A DNA stretch of 64,000 nt from Solicoccozyma terricola (GCA_001600875.1 BCLD01000019.1:454635-518634), one strand, 5' to 3'; shown: positions 45,216 through 56,777, counted from the first letter of the stretch. Notes: generated by a model from the sequence alone, not told the origin. Numbers and translations: made by a program.

Positions 45216-45799
45216 AAAGAGGGGGTATGAGGTGTGGGTTGTGGGTTGTGGTTGTTACGATTTTTTCACGAATGGCATCTTTTGTTCGAATTCGAAGACG
45301 TGAGGTCTGGTGTGGCTGGTGTTCCTGGTCTGTCAAATAACTGGAAACACGCCTGGAAGACACTGGAAAAACATGTATCGACATCAAGGCAGGCGAGGGA
45401 TGAGTGCTGGTTTGCATCATTGGGTCAGTGGCACTGCGGTAGGGGACAACATAACTCCTGGACAAAACTATCCAGCGCCCAGCCGTGACCCTGGCTGTAT
45501 GTCTGCGGTGGACTATGAGGTGACTGAGTAGCAGTGGTGTCCCTGCCATGCTGCCATGCCCTCCCTCCCTCCCTCCCTCCCTCCCACCCTCCCTCCATCC
45601 CTCCATCCACCCAACCCTGCCCAACCCTCCTGCCCACTGAAAAGCGCGTCGGCGATACTCGGATCCGCGATTTCCCGAGTGATGTATGGCTCCCTCCAAT
45701 CCCATCTGTCCTAGATCGTAATTATCATCATCCCACCATCGTATCCCGCCGTCCCAACATCGACAGCTCATCCTCGCACACTCGCCATCATCACCACCA
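45216..45799. other. Intergenic region, 584 bp
   Basis: It lies between uS8m and the succinate dehydrogenase gene, both plus strand. A CCCT tetranucleotide repeat runs through 45559-45606. The remainder probably includes the promoter of the downstream gene. Confidence 0.45.
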
Positions 45800-46580
45800 A
45801 TGTTCGCTCCCATCATCGCTCAGAGAAGTCTCCTCAGGGCGGTCGGCATCGGTGAGTTGTTTCGTGCTTCGACCGGAATTCCCGGAATCTCACCTCTTTG
45901 ACCCATCTCGGATCTTTCGACAGCACCTACACTTCGTCGTTCAGCTGCTCCTCTCCTCGCTCGATCCCAACAACGGTTCGTCTCTCCCCCGTCTCCCCGT
46001 TTCCCCGTTTCCCCCATCTTACCCATCCTGACGAACCCCCGCGCGTCCACTTCCAGATGGGCATCAACTAAAACCATCTCGGAAGTCGAGAATCTCGCAC
46101 TCTTGAACGCACAAAGAGAACGTCGTCCGAATAGTCCTCATTTGGCTATCTACCAACCGCAAGTACGTCGTTGCCCACGTCTTGTATTGTTGATATTGGG
46201 GGCCGATGAAACTGATTCGATCCGAGGGTTGTCCGGGGAACAGCTTACGTGGTATTTGTCAAGTTTGAACCGAATCACTGGTGTGGCCCTTAGTGGTGGT
46301 ACGTTGTTCCTCTATCTACCTTGCCCTCACGTCCCGTACTGACCCCCCTCCCACAACGACCCCCTTCATCTCACAGCGCTATACGCCGGCGCCATGATCT
46401 ACCTACTCCACCCAGTCTACCCTGCCATCGACTCCACCCACATCATTCAACTGGTCTCAGACCTCCCAACATGGGCAAAAGTATCAGGCAAGTTTGTATT
46501 AGCATTACCGTTTACTTTCCATTCGTTTAATGGAATCAGGCATTTGGTTTGGGATTTGAATAAGGGTGAGTAAAAAAAAA

Positions 46581-46617
<37 letters not shown>

Positions 46618-46825
46618 AATCCAATCAGCCGGGGGCTAAATCTCCCGAATTGCAATCGGGGGGGGGGGTTGCACCTAGATGATCATGGCGTTGGGTGGCT
46701 GATGATGCGATTCTTTTCGTTTTTTTTTCGGGGGAACAGCCATGAGCCTTCGTGGCGTCTATGCGACTGGTTATGCCGTGTTGGCTGCTACAGCCATCTC
46801 ATCACTCTACCTTGCTTCTCTCTGA
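45800..46825 (+). CDS. SDH3: Succinate dehydrogenase cytochrome b subunit (SDH3/SdhC)
   Basis: Six exons (about 45800-45851, 45925-45976, 46057-46162, 46244-46298, 46377-46565, 46740-46825) give 179 residues. It anchors complex II in the inner mitochondrial membrane and helps bind ubiquinone and heme b. A presequence ([20 protein letters not shown] and on) precedes [29 protein letters not shown] with the quinone-site Ser/Arg, a first membrane helix, and [15 protein letters not shown] with the heme-ligand His and the Asp of the signature. The last exon is a third membrane helix. Intron 5 contains a 36-nt poly-G run directly after an A9 run. Confidence 0.94.
46581..46616 (+). repeat. Poly-G run in SDH3 intron 5
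   Basis: About 36 G on the sense strand starting 15 nt after the GTGAGT donor; a second run of about 10 G lies near 46659. Confidence 0.85.
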
Positions 46826-47087
46826 GTAGCTCGCCGAGAGTGTAGTGAAGGATGAATGAAGCGGATGCCGATCCTTGGGAGATGTAGTAAGATGTTCTGT
46901 ATCTTTAATTAAAATATCCGAGATATCAAGATGGGAATCTGGTCAAGGGGTTCGTTCTAGCTTCAAAACTAAATGGGCACCGAATACTGGCTTTTATAAA
47001 TAAAATCTCACAAAGAACCGAAAAATAACATCCACATCCACATCCAAGAAAAAACCCCCAAAAGCAAAAAAAATCCTTGCCGCGCGA

Positions 47088-49231
47088 TCAGATATTAAAC
47101 ACCAGAGAACCTCCCGACGGTGTTCCTTTCCTTCTATCGATGTTAATCGTCTTCTTCGCGATCGTTGCGTAGATTGCCTTTGTACCCGTCTGCTCTTCCC
47201 ATCCTTTCTCTCTGACAATCGCGCCCAACACCTCTTTCGCGTCGTAGAGACTGAGGGACAGAGTTGGACTTCGTAGCATGTGCAGTAGGAAAATGCAAGT
47301 GAGGATACTTTGGCCTGTTAATGGAGGCGCACGGTAGATAGGGGTGGTGGATGCGAGAGTGGACAGTGTGGATGAAGTGGATGGGGAGAGTGGTGGTGGA
47401 AGGGAGGAAGTGGAGATATGGACAATGTGTTTGCTAACAGGGGGAGGCACGGGAGAATTGGTATGCTGCTTGAAGTGCCATCGAAAAACTCTCCACTCAC
47501 ATCGTCTCCCCAGTACCCAGTGTTTCATCAGGTAACGGACTTCCTTCACCTTGTCGTAGGAATTCACCCAACGTCGCCCAGATCTTTGCCTGTTAGCATC
47601 GACGAGCAATCAGTGCTGGAAATCCACAAATCACAATCACAACCTGAGGAACTCCCACACTCACCACTGCACTCCTCACGTCACTCCTAATCTCCACACC
47701 CTCAATTACCTTCCTCTTGGAAACGCTTACGGGAGTAGCCAGCTTCTTCGCTTTGGGAGTTGGCGTGTTCTCCGAGACCATAGATACCTCTGGTGTGACG
47801 GGGTTGGATGAGCCATTGGCAGGCGATGAAAGGTTGTGTTTGACATTCCTTGTTCCCGGAGTCCGAGGGGATATCGGTGTTCCGTTCGATGGGATGCTTG
47901 AGCTTGGTTTCCCTGGTGTTCGAGGAGAGCGTTTTGGTGACTTTGGCGTCGTAACACTTGGCGTATGGTGTTGATTCTCCATAGTGGCTGTTGGGGATTG
48001 GATTTTCCTAACGACGAAACTCCTCGCTAATCCATTTGTTCTACTACTTGATCCGAATGCCTCTTGTTCTCCCATGGCTTCATTCCGTGACAAGCCTTCC
48101 GGAGTATATACGCCTCTTCCACCACCTGTCGCGAGTGGGGAAGGCGATGGACTAGCTCCTTCATCAACGCGAGATGACGATGGAGCTGGACGAAGCGTGA
48201 ATTTAGGCGTGGATGTGGAGGGTGTTCGAATGATACTCGATGCTGGTGCAGGTGCCAACGAAGCAAGAGGAGAGTTTGCGAGTCGACGGGAGGAAGGTGG
48301 TGGGATGGCGGATCGAGGTGATGGTGTTGATGAAGTAGTCGCTCTAGCGATACGGGTAGAAGGAGATTTGGGAGAGGCTTGGGCGACAGCTCGTCTCTGA
48401 GGAACAGTAGGGTGTTGTTTGTTGAGTTGGGGTTGGAACTATTGGCTGTTGGTGAAGGTGGATGGGGACTCACCTGCTTCCTGAGCTCAGCGACTTCCGC
48501 TTCTAGCTTCTTCAAATCGTCCTCTTCCTTTTTCAGCCATTCATCCGGTGATAATTTGGTGGTCTCCTCATCATCATCATGATCGTAGGTTGGTTCTTCG
48601 TCGAAGAGGGAGAGGGATTGTTGGGGATCTTGTTCTGGATGAGATGCCTGGAAAGAGGTTCGCGGAGGTATCAGATCTGGTACTAGGAGGGGACGAGGAG
48701 GAGTAAACCGAGTGACACCAACATCCTCGATAGAATCTTCCAATGCAGTGATGGAGTTCAGAGTGTCGGTGTATTTTTCAAGAAGATCGAGGATATGTGC
48801 TCTTGCTCTTGGCATTGGACGACTGCGAATGGATGCATTAGAATGTGTAATAAGAGTGGCCATAGTGGAGTGACTTACTACTCGTCAACCAACTTTAGTG
48901 CCGTTTTCAGCAACACGTTCGGATCCGACCAACCCTCTCCGCCATCCCCTCCTTGACCTGCCAAATGGCTACCGATCCCATTCCTCAAAGGCGTAACCAT
49001 TCCCTTCCCTCTCTTCTCCACCATTTTCCCCTTCCCATCCTGCTGTTCTCCGATGTAGCGGAACAGACGACGTTCGTGATCTTCTGCGTCGCGGATGATG
49101 TCGAGGACGGAGGAGGAGGAGAGGAGAGCGTTGGTGAATGGTCCTGAGGGGTTAGTATTTTCGCTAGATAGCTGGGAAATCAAGGTCGACTGCGATGCGA
49201 GGGATGCCAGGGCGTCGAGGAGGGGAGACAT
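47088..49231 (-). CDS. DASH complex Spc34-like protein with long C-terminal extension
   Basis: Five exons (49231-48879, 48822-48474, 48396-47665, about 47589-47501, then one ending at 47088) give roughly 620 residues. The N-terminus MSPLLDALASLASQSTLISQ, then GPFTNALLSSSSVLDIIRDA and EDHERRLF, matches the Spc34 domain of the DASH/Dam1 ring, which links kinetochores to microtubules. It is followed by PRARAHILDLLEKYTDTLNS and a coiled coil (DEWLKKEEDDLKKLEAEVAE). The middle 250 residues are Ser/Pro/Thr-rich with many SP and TP sites, and the C-terminus is a helical segment (YDAKEVLGAIVREKGWEEQT) closing at GGSLVFNI. Yeast Spc34 is about 295 residues, so the C-terminal half is unexplained. Confidence 0.65.
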
Positions 49232-49453
49232 GGTGGTAGTTGTGGTGGTAGTTGTGGTTGTGGTTGTGGTTGTGGTTGTGGTTGTGGATGGTTGAAGAGG
49301 TGAGGAGGTTGTTGACGATGTTTTGTGTTTTGACGCGTCACATTCCGCGGATTGCAATTCTCAAATATACAGAGGAGGTAGGGAGGTAGGGAGGGGATGG
49401 GACTATGGATGGGATGGGATGGGAGGGGCACATCGTCCACCTACCCCACAGCA

Positions 49454-51870
49454 ATGGATCAAGTGTGCGTACATCCCCGGCTGCTCAATAATACCACTGT
49501 CTCACCTCCTCCTACCCAACAGCACCGACTTCCCCCCAGCCGAATCATCCCGTCGACACCTCGCACCCTACGCTTCCCTTCCCAAACTCTCCAAACCTTT
49601 CCTACTCGATAACGCATTGACGAGATCGTACAAGGCTCAGTATGCGAATATTTACTTTTTGAGATTGCTGCAGTTGAGACCGGTTGTCGCCCAAGTCGCG
49701 ATGGAGCGTTGGAAGGGGATTAAAGGTGAGTGGTAGATGGACATATAGATTCTGGAGACGCAGAATGAAGCTGGGAAAGGGCAGAGGAGGGTCAAGCAAA
49801 AGAAAATAAACGCACATTATACAATACACACTCTAACCTCGTACTTGTGTGTACATCCAGGATCACCCAAACTCCTTGACCGCATCCTCAAAGTTGAAAG
49901 GTCAAAATTGTGTTACATCGTCGGTACAATCTACATGGAAATGCCACTGAAACCTAGCGTATTGGAAGATATGGGACGGGATGTAAGTCTTCTAACCCTA
50001 CCTTCTTCCCCTGATTCCCTTCTTTCCCACCACCGCTGATCGCTCTCTGAAAACCCAAACTAGCATTGGATAGCTGCACCTCCACCACGACCGAAGTTCT
50101 TTTCACCGGAGGATGTACTTCATTTAGAGGATGAGAGTGGAAGAGTAACGTTGGTTGGGAAACGTGTACGATCTGAAATCACTCGACCGGACGGAGGGTT
50201 GGTAACAGGTAAGTGTAAAGATGTCTTGTTCGTGACTTTCCCACTTCGACTAAGGCACGCTGCTACCCCCCCCCCCCCAACCCGGCCCAACTCATCGACT
50301 CAACAGGCGTCGTCATGGCAGCTCTTGGTATGGAAACCGCTTCAGGAGATTTCGAAGTGATCGATATATGTTACGCTGGATTACCACCACTCGCTTCTCC
50401 CTCCTCCTTACATCGTAATCCACTCACTGAAAAGGGAAAAGGAAAAAGTAAATCGAATGGATTAGAGGAGGATGTTGATATGGTTGTCAGTGAAGATGTA
50501 CCGACGGATGGACCGGTTTGGGTGGCTTTGGTTTCGGGTGTGAGCGCTGGATCGGAAGAGGTTCCGGAGGATTTGAAATTGCAGTTGTTGGTTGAATGGT
50601 TGATGGGTGAGGCCGGTGGCGTTGATGTGAGTTGAATGTATAAGGAGTGAGCTCTCCCCCCCCCCCGGGGGGGGGGGGGGGGGGGGGGGNNNNNNNNNNN
50701 NNNNNNNNNNNNNNGGGGGGGGGGGGGGGGGGGGGGTGACAACTGGATTGGACTGACGGCGGATTTCCGGTTTTTTCTTTCCCCACAAACAAGGCGCGAA
50801 ACGAAGCAGGGAAGATTGCAAGAGTGATTTTCGCTGGTAATTCGCTGAGTGCTCCAGTTAGGAATGAAGATGATAGGAAACCAGTTCGTGGTCGTTTCTC
50901 TTTTTTTTTTCCGCAAACCAACCTCCAGCTCCACCCCCGTAATCTGACCTGACACCCTGATCGTAGAGACGATATGGATACGATTCGTCAACCTACAATC
51001 CTCATCCAACCACCACCCTCGATACCATCCTCACAGATCTCCTTTCATCCGGTTTACCCGTTCACATCGTCCCAGGTCCAGAAGACCCAGTAGGCGTTAC
51101 ACTCCCACAACAACCGTTCCCACGCGCAATGTTGAAGAATGCTTCGATGGGTGGTGGGACGTCGTTGAGGATGGAGAGTAATCCGTGTTGGTTTCAAGCT
51201 GGTGGAAGGAGGTGAGTTGGGTGGAAGGGTGGAAGGGATGGACGAGGAACCCCCAGGAGGGTTTCCAAAGAAGGCTTATGAGATATTCTTCCCTGAAACG
51301 CCATAGCTTCCTTGGAACGGGAGGACAAACTCTGGATGACATGTACAAGTATTTACCATCTGATGACCGACTTGGTATGGCACGAAGGACTCTTGAATGG
51401 AGACATATAGCACCGACGGCTCCTGATACGCTTTGTGAGTTGAGGGTTTGGGTGGCGAACGTTTCGTTCAGGGTTCGCAACCTCACACTCGGAAAAAACC
51501 TCTTTCAATCTTTTCCTTCTCTCCCCCAGGGTGCTATCCATTCTCTGACAAGGACCCATTCATCATTGAACAACGACCATCCATCTACTTTATCGGTAAT
51601 CAGCCGTCCTTCTCCACGACATTGATCGGTCCATCATCATCTCCAACCCGAATCATCATCCTTCCTCGATTCTCTGAAACCGGTATCATCGCACTAATCG
51701 ACATTGCTTCACCCACATTGGAATGCAAGACTGTTAATTTCGGCATACCGGAATGGGAGAAGGTCAAGGTGAAGATTAGTGAGAAGGAATTGGAGGCGGA
51801 GGTTGAGAGGTTGAGGACACAGGTGGTGAAGAGTGATTTGGATTTGTTGATGGATGAGGATGGTTGGTAA
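49454..51870 (+). CDS. POL31: DNA polymerase delta small subunit (Pol31/POLD2)
   Basis: Nine exons (49454-49464, 49523-49725, 49861-49982, 50064-50208, 50307-50626, 50794-50883, 50967-51211, 51307-51434, 51530-51870) give 534 residues. The first exon codes only 11 nt. Family motifs in order: SYKAQYANIYFLRLLQLRPV, LCYIVGTIYMEMPLKPSVLE, the OB-fold block GRVTLVGKRVRSEITRPDG with VVMAALGMET, GPVWVALVSG, ARVIFAGNSLSA, the inactivated phosphoesterase part VHIVPGPEDPVG with LPQQPFPRAML, and FLGTGGQTLDDMYKY plus WCYPFSDKDPFI. It bridges the catalytic subunit and Pol32. Intron 5 holds a poly-G tract and an assembly gap. Confidence 0.95.
50667..50736 (+). repeat. Poly-G tract with assembly gap in POL31 intron 5
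   Basis: About 23 G, then 25 N (50690-50714), then about 22 G, preceded by a C run. The tract is at least 45 G if the N block is also G; its real length is unknown. Confidence 0.85.
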
Positions 51871-52016
51871 AGGGCGGACGGACCGGTGGGAAGCGTCTAG
51901 CCTACTTTGCAAGTACATGATTGTGGGAAAGAAAGAGGAAAGGAAAAATCGTTACAACTCCTCCCTCTTCTAATGGATTACAACAACGACGATGTCTTTT
52001 GGTCCGTTTGGTCGTA

Positions 52017-52551
52017 TTAATTGTAATTCCCAGGATCCTAACAGCGAACATTCGCAAGTTAGTTACACCCGTGTTCATGTCAGAGGGGCCACTTTCAAAC
52101 TCTCTCTCACCATTGGTCTCGAATCATCATTCGTAGAATGAACAGCCGACTTCTTCTTACTTGCTTCCAATTTAGCAGTCAATTGACCTGCCTTTGGATT
52201 TGATGATTGAACACCACGTTTAGCGTTCTGTTCAAGAGTTGCGTCAAGGGGGGTTTCCTATATTCTTTCCAAAATCCCAAAGGGAAATTCTCACTCCCCC
52301 TAACTCACACTCTTTGCTCTTTCCTCTGCAGCTATTCTCGCCATCTCTCTTGGATCTTTACCCCTATTCACATCCTCGAATCCATCTCCTACTGCCCGAC
52401 CTGGAGATGCGGTGTTGGTGATGGTATGGGTGTTGGTGGTGGCAGTGGCGGTTGATGGTTTGGTAGCAGCTGACACCGAAGAGGAAGGGGCGGAACCTAG
52501 TCGCTGGCCCTTTACCTTTGACTGTGAGGGATCTGAGAAGCAGTTGCCCAT
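52017..52551 (-). CDS. MGNC-type small lipidated protein, unknown function
   Basis: Three exons (52551-52309, 52227-52111, 52037-52017) give 126 residues. The N-terminus MGNCFSDPSQSK is a strong N-myristoylation signal with an adjacent cysteine for palmitoylation, which predicts membrane attachment. The middle is Ser/Thr/Ala-rich, then KDPREMARIAAEERAKS and RGVQSSNPKAGQLTAKLEAS form a charged helix, and the protein ends DPGNYN. Small fungal proteins with MGNCF at the start, an AAEERA helix and a YN end are known but uncharacterised. Function unknown. Confidence 0.72.
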
Positions 52552-52772
52552 TGATGCTGCACTGTTGATGGGTGGATGGATGGATGGATGTGTTGCCGAG
52601 GGGATGAACTGGTGGGCGATGGCGAGTAACCACGTGATTACGTAATCAACAACAACCTCTCCGCCCCGGGTTGAATATTCTTCATGTCTTCTTGCTCAAA
52701 CAATAATCACCCATACGCACCATCCACCATCCACCATCCACCATCGACAAAATACAAATACAGCACATACTC

Positions 52773-53452
52773 ATGTCTGGACAGTCTTCCCCAGCTGCCA
52801 AGTCAGCATCATCGTCAGGTCTTCCACCACCTCTTGACCCATTCCGCGTCCTTCCATCCGGTCTACGAGTAAGTGGGGTTTGTCTGGTCTTGTACACCAA
52901 CCCTCGGCCTGCGTCAGAAGGAGAAGCTAACATCATTCGGTCGTAGAAACCCATCCTGTCATTCTCTGAAACTTATCCAGCACATGCTACGTCCTCGACA
53001 CAGGATATAATCTCTATTACACCTATTGCATACTCTGCTCGTCTAGCTGGACGTCAACTTTTGTTAGAACGACAACCACAAGACGTAGGTCAAGTCAAGC
53101 TATCGAAGAAAGCGAAAGGGAAACGAAAAGAAGTTGATCGAGAGAGGAGTGTGAAAGATGTCAAGAAAAGGAGAAAGGAGAAGAGGAAGAGACAGGTGAT
53201 GAAGGAATGTAAGGAAAAGGGAAAAGAAGGGAATAAATTGAAAGCTGGGGATTATATCAAGTACAGTGGCCCTCCTGAGTTCTCAATAAAAATCCTAATT
53301 GACGAACTGACAACTTTGTTTGCCTTTTTTAACTCCACGCTTGGAAAAAAACAGTTACGACCTTCTTCTACCCTTACACTATCTCCACCTCTCTTATTTA
53401 TCCGAATTATTCCCTCTTCCTCCTTCACCTACCTCAGCTTCTCTTCAACCAC

Positions 53453-53489
<37 letters not shown>

Positions 53490-54185
53490 TAAGCAAGGCT
53501 CTACAGGCGTGGCCAAATTGGAAAATGGGATGGGATTTGAAAATATTCAAAGTAAATTGATAAAAGCAGAATTCACAGGAGCTATGATTGAAAGTGAGTT
53601 TTTGATAATTCCTGACAGGTGGTGGTGGGCTGTTTCTTGTTGATATGCGTAATGCACAACTGATATGACACACCGAATAACATCGCTATGCCAACAGTCA
53701 AAGCTGCTAAAAACCGTCACCTGGTTGGATTGATCGGTATCATCGTGATGGAAACAGCAGAAACGTTTTATATCGTCTCGAAAGATAACATCTTAAAACG
53801 TATGTGCCCCTCTCTCTTTGCGTTTGGGGGTGGATTCCTTCTAAACCAACCCAACCAATACTGATTCCTATCAAACCCTAATCAAGTCATACCGAAGAAA
53901 CACTCCCTATTCACATTCTCATTCCCCGCTTACTCATTCCCAACCCTATCTCCACCCCCAAACCCCATCACGTCATCCACAGATCCCGCATTATACAACC
54001 CTCCACCATCAATCCCTTTTATACTGGATAATACACCACGTATCGAAGTGGACGTCCTTGGTGGAGCGATCAGGTTTAGAGCGGCTGATAGAGCGGGGAG
54101 AAGGTTCAAGGTTGCGAATGGAGGTGGGGGCTGGATTGGGGATTGGATGGGAGATTCGGTCTCGGGGGGTTTACTTGGGGTTTGA
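52773..54185 (+). CDS. POP4: RNase P/MRP protein subunit Pop4 (p29)
   Basis: Five exons (52773-52868, 52947-53260, 53355-53593, 53698-53799, 53887-54185) give 349 residues. The conserved Sm-like core reads LIKAEFTGAMIEIKAAKNRH, LVGLIGIIVMETAETFYIVS and IPKKHSLFTFSFPA, diagnostic of Rpp29/Pop4. Upstream lies a Lys/Arg-rich stretch (VKKRRKEKRKRQ), a likely nucleolar signal and RNA contact, and YDLLLPLHYLHLSYLSELFP. Within exon 3 a CATACA hexamer repeat encodes an alternating His-Thr run between the N-terminal helix and the core. After the core a proline-rich loop and a RVANGGGGWIG-like tail follow. Its start is 221 bp from the divergent MGNC gene. Confidence 0.9.
53452..53490 (+). repeat. CATACA hexanucleotide repeat coding for His-Thr
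   Basis: About six and a half exact copies inside POP4 exon 3, in frame as alternating His and Thr codons. Length changes of whole units keep the frame. Confidence 0.85.
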
Positions 54186-54608
54186 GGAATCAGGGGGGTT
54201 GGGTTCCGTGGGGTGGGGGGAAGGAAGGGCTTGAGATTATTCGTCCAGGTGGAGAAAAGTCGACGTGAGGAGTTTATATTCTGTTTGCATGGGTATCGCG
54301 ACATTCAAGGAAGGAAAGGACGGGTCATTAGGGAAACTATGAATTGGCGTGAAGTCCTCTCAGCTATCCTCTCAGCTCGTTGTCTACGTTTCCTGTCGTC
54401 GCCTATTTCAAAGTCAAAAGGCGGCTTCCCCCCCCCTGCCAGGGACCACCGCTGTGGCGAATAAACCTGCTACGGCTGACCAATCCGCGGTGCACACTCC
54501 CGCCCACGTGCGGTGCAACCAAAAGTTGGGAAATGTCATGTTCACAACCTCCTCCATCTCGTCACCGTCACCGTCCTCGTCCTCGCCTTCGACTCACCCT
54601 ACAAAACC
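54186..54608. other. Intergenic region, 423 bp
   Basis: It lies between POP4 and the phosphatase gene, both plus strand. A CCGTCACCGTCCTCG-rich stretch precedes the next start. No element is recognised. Confidence 0.45.
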
Positions 54609-55675
54609 ATGTCCACTCCTACCCAGCTCATCATCTTTGACTTTGACTGGTCCATGGTTGACCAGGACACTGATCGATGGGTGCTCGAGGTACTTTCTAC
54701 AAAATTGAGGAGGAAGTTGCAGACGATTAAAGCTGGGGGGAGTCAGTGTACGCCCGATGTCGTGTGAGTCCGTGGGTATATGCGAGAGGAGTTAAGCGTC
54801 TAATAAACTAGCTCATCAGAGCGGAATGCATGATCGACTTGGAAAAAGAGGGCGGGACCAAGGAACAAGTGTTGGATGCGTTGAGGATATTGCCATTCGT
54901 GAGTGGCTCCGGAAATCACGTCGCAATCATGACGGCGCTAATCTCCAACTCCCTCCCTAAGCACCCTGCTATGAAGCGAGCAGTCACTTCTCTTCAACAA
55001 CGGGATCCCAATACCGCGTTCCTGTGTCTATCGAATTCAAACACCGTTTACATCGATACGATTCTCTCCGTGCGTCTTCCTGTCCACAGGTCACTTCCTA
55101 TCTCCCCGCTCATCTGCCCTTTTTACAGCATCATGGACTGTCCTCTCTGTTCACCGAAATCATCACCAACCCTGCGACTTGGTCCTCATCCACTCCCAAC
55201 CTCCTCCAGGTTGGCCGTCGAATCCCAGCCGACGGTCCGCAACATTCATGCCAAGTCGGGTGTCTCGTCAACATGTGTAAAGGAGACGAAATGGAAGCGT
55301 TTGTTGCCAAGTATGGTGGAATAGAGAAATTTGAAAAAGTGGTATACATCGGTGATGGCGGGAATGACTTCTGTCCATTGTTGAGAATGAGATCGTACGT
55401 TTGGCGTTTTTCTTTTCTTTTTCGCGACGTCTTTTCGCTTTGGCTGGCTAACCAGTCATTCCTTACACCAAACAGCCAAGACCTAGCACTAGTCCGTAAA
55501 GACATGGAACTCCACGGTCGTATCAAGGCCGAAGCATCGTCGAGCGGCTTGACATGTCAAGTGAAGTATTGGACAGGCGCGTGGGAGGTCGATGAGTGAG
55601 TGATTCGGGGTTTTTGCGGAGTGATAGCGGGCTGACGTGAGGGTGGTGATTGTAGGTACTTTGCGGAGTTGTGAG
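54609..55675 (+). CDS. PHOSPHO1/2-type HAD phosphatase
   Basis: Six exons (54609-54763, 54820-54898, 54962-55069, 55129-55394, 55476-55595, 55657-55675) give 248 residues. HAD motif 1 is IIFDFDWSMVDQDTD, where the second Asp is shifted as in PHOSPHO enzymes (DFDxxxxxxDxD type); FLCLSNSNTVYIDTI is motif 2; VVYIGDGGNDFCPLLRM is motif 4 and specific to the PHOSPHO family. Animal members act on phosphocholine/phosphoethanolamine or pyridoxal phosphate; the fungal substrate is not known. The last exon codes five residues (YFAEL after a split Glu). Confidence 0.88.
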
Positions 55676-55961
55676 GTTTGATGAGCGGTAGCGAGCGTGC
55701 GGGGGAAATTGACATTGAGGCACGACATGTGGTTTGACAGGGATTGAGACTATAGATAGAGTGGAAAGATTGAGATCATCTCCAACAACAATTTGACCCG
55801 TGATTTTTCCCATCGTGGATGATGAGTAACCTATGCATCACTACATGCACACTCTGAATAGGCTGCGCCTGTCTCTAGAGCAAAACTCAGACCATAACAA
55901 TCTCGCTCTGTTCTCTGTCGCCCGGCGCAACAACAACCGAAACCAACTGCAATTACCACAT

Positions 55962-56777
55962 CTACTTCTTCTTGATCTCCTTGAGCTTGATAGTTTCGTC
56001 CCCTACGAATATACCCTGTGACGCAACGACCAACGATTAGCCATGAGATACATTGAACCACCGCATTCGTACACTCACCTTGCCTCTATATGGCTCTGGC
56101 TTCCTGTACCTCCTAATCATAGCTGCAAACAATCCCAACTTCTGTTTGTCGATCCCACTGAGAATGATTCTCGTAGGCTGTGGGGTGGTTACGGTGATAT
56201 GTGGTGGGATTGGAATCAGGATTGGATGTGCGTAACCTAGTTTGAGGTTGAGGCGGTGGGTTGAAAGACTAGTCGAGCTTGATCGTTGTGATGCGGATGA
56301 GGTGTTCAAAGTTTTGGGTGCCTCGAATTGCAAACTTGGTGGGATTGGTTCTACGGCTGCTCGATAACCAACACCAACCAATCGTATTCCCAGCTTGTAG
56401 CCCTCACTGACTCCAAACACTGCGTTCCCTAAAAGAGCTCGCGTCAATCCCCATAATGCTTTTTGGTCCTTCTGTGAAGCGGCTTGCACGGCGACAGAGA
56501 GGATGGGGTTGGATTCGGTAGGTGAAGAGAGTGTAACAGCTGATGGAATGGGTACGGACGTGGATCCAAGTGGACCGGTGATCGTGACACTGCGACGGAG
56601 TGCTGGGGGTGGAATAATGAGTGTGACGGTAGAAGGGATAGGCAGCGGTGTCGAGCCGATGTGGGAGAGTGTGGATGGCGAGGAGTGGAATGATCGGTGG
56701 GTGAGTGTCGAGGAGAGGACTGCGAGCGTACGACGGGAGGTAGAAGGTCCCGCTAGTGAGGTGGTGAAGACGTTCAT
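55962..56777 (-). CDS. Mitochondrial large-subunit ribosomal protein uL6m
   Basis: Two exons, 56777-56079 and 56015-55962, give 250 residues. After a presequence (MNVFTTSLAGPSTSRRTLAV) the first L6 domain has LWGLTRALLGNAVFGVSEGY followed by LGIRLVGVGYRA; the second has LKLGYAHPILIPIPPHITVT, RIILSGIDKQKLGLFAAMIR and RKPEPYRGKGIFVGDETIKL ending KKK. The YRGKGI motif across the intron is the family hallmark. Confidence 0.92.

Noticed and set aside
45559..45606. CCCT repeat as a functional element
   Set aside because: A simple tetranucleotide microsatellite in intergenic DNA; nothing else points to a role.
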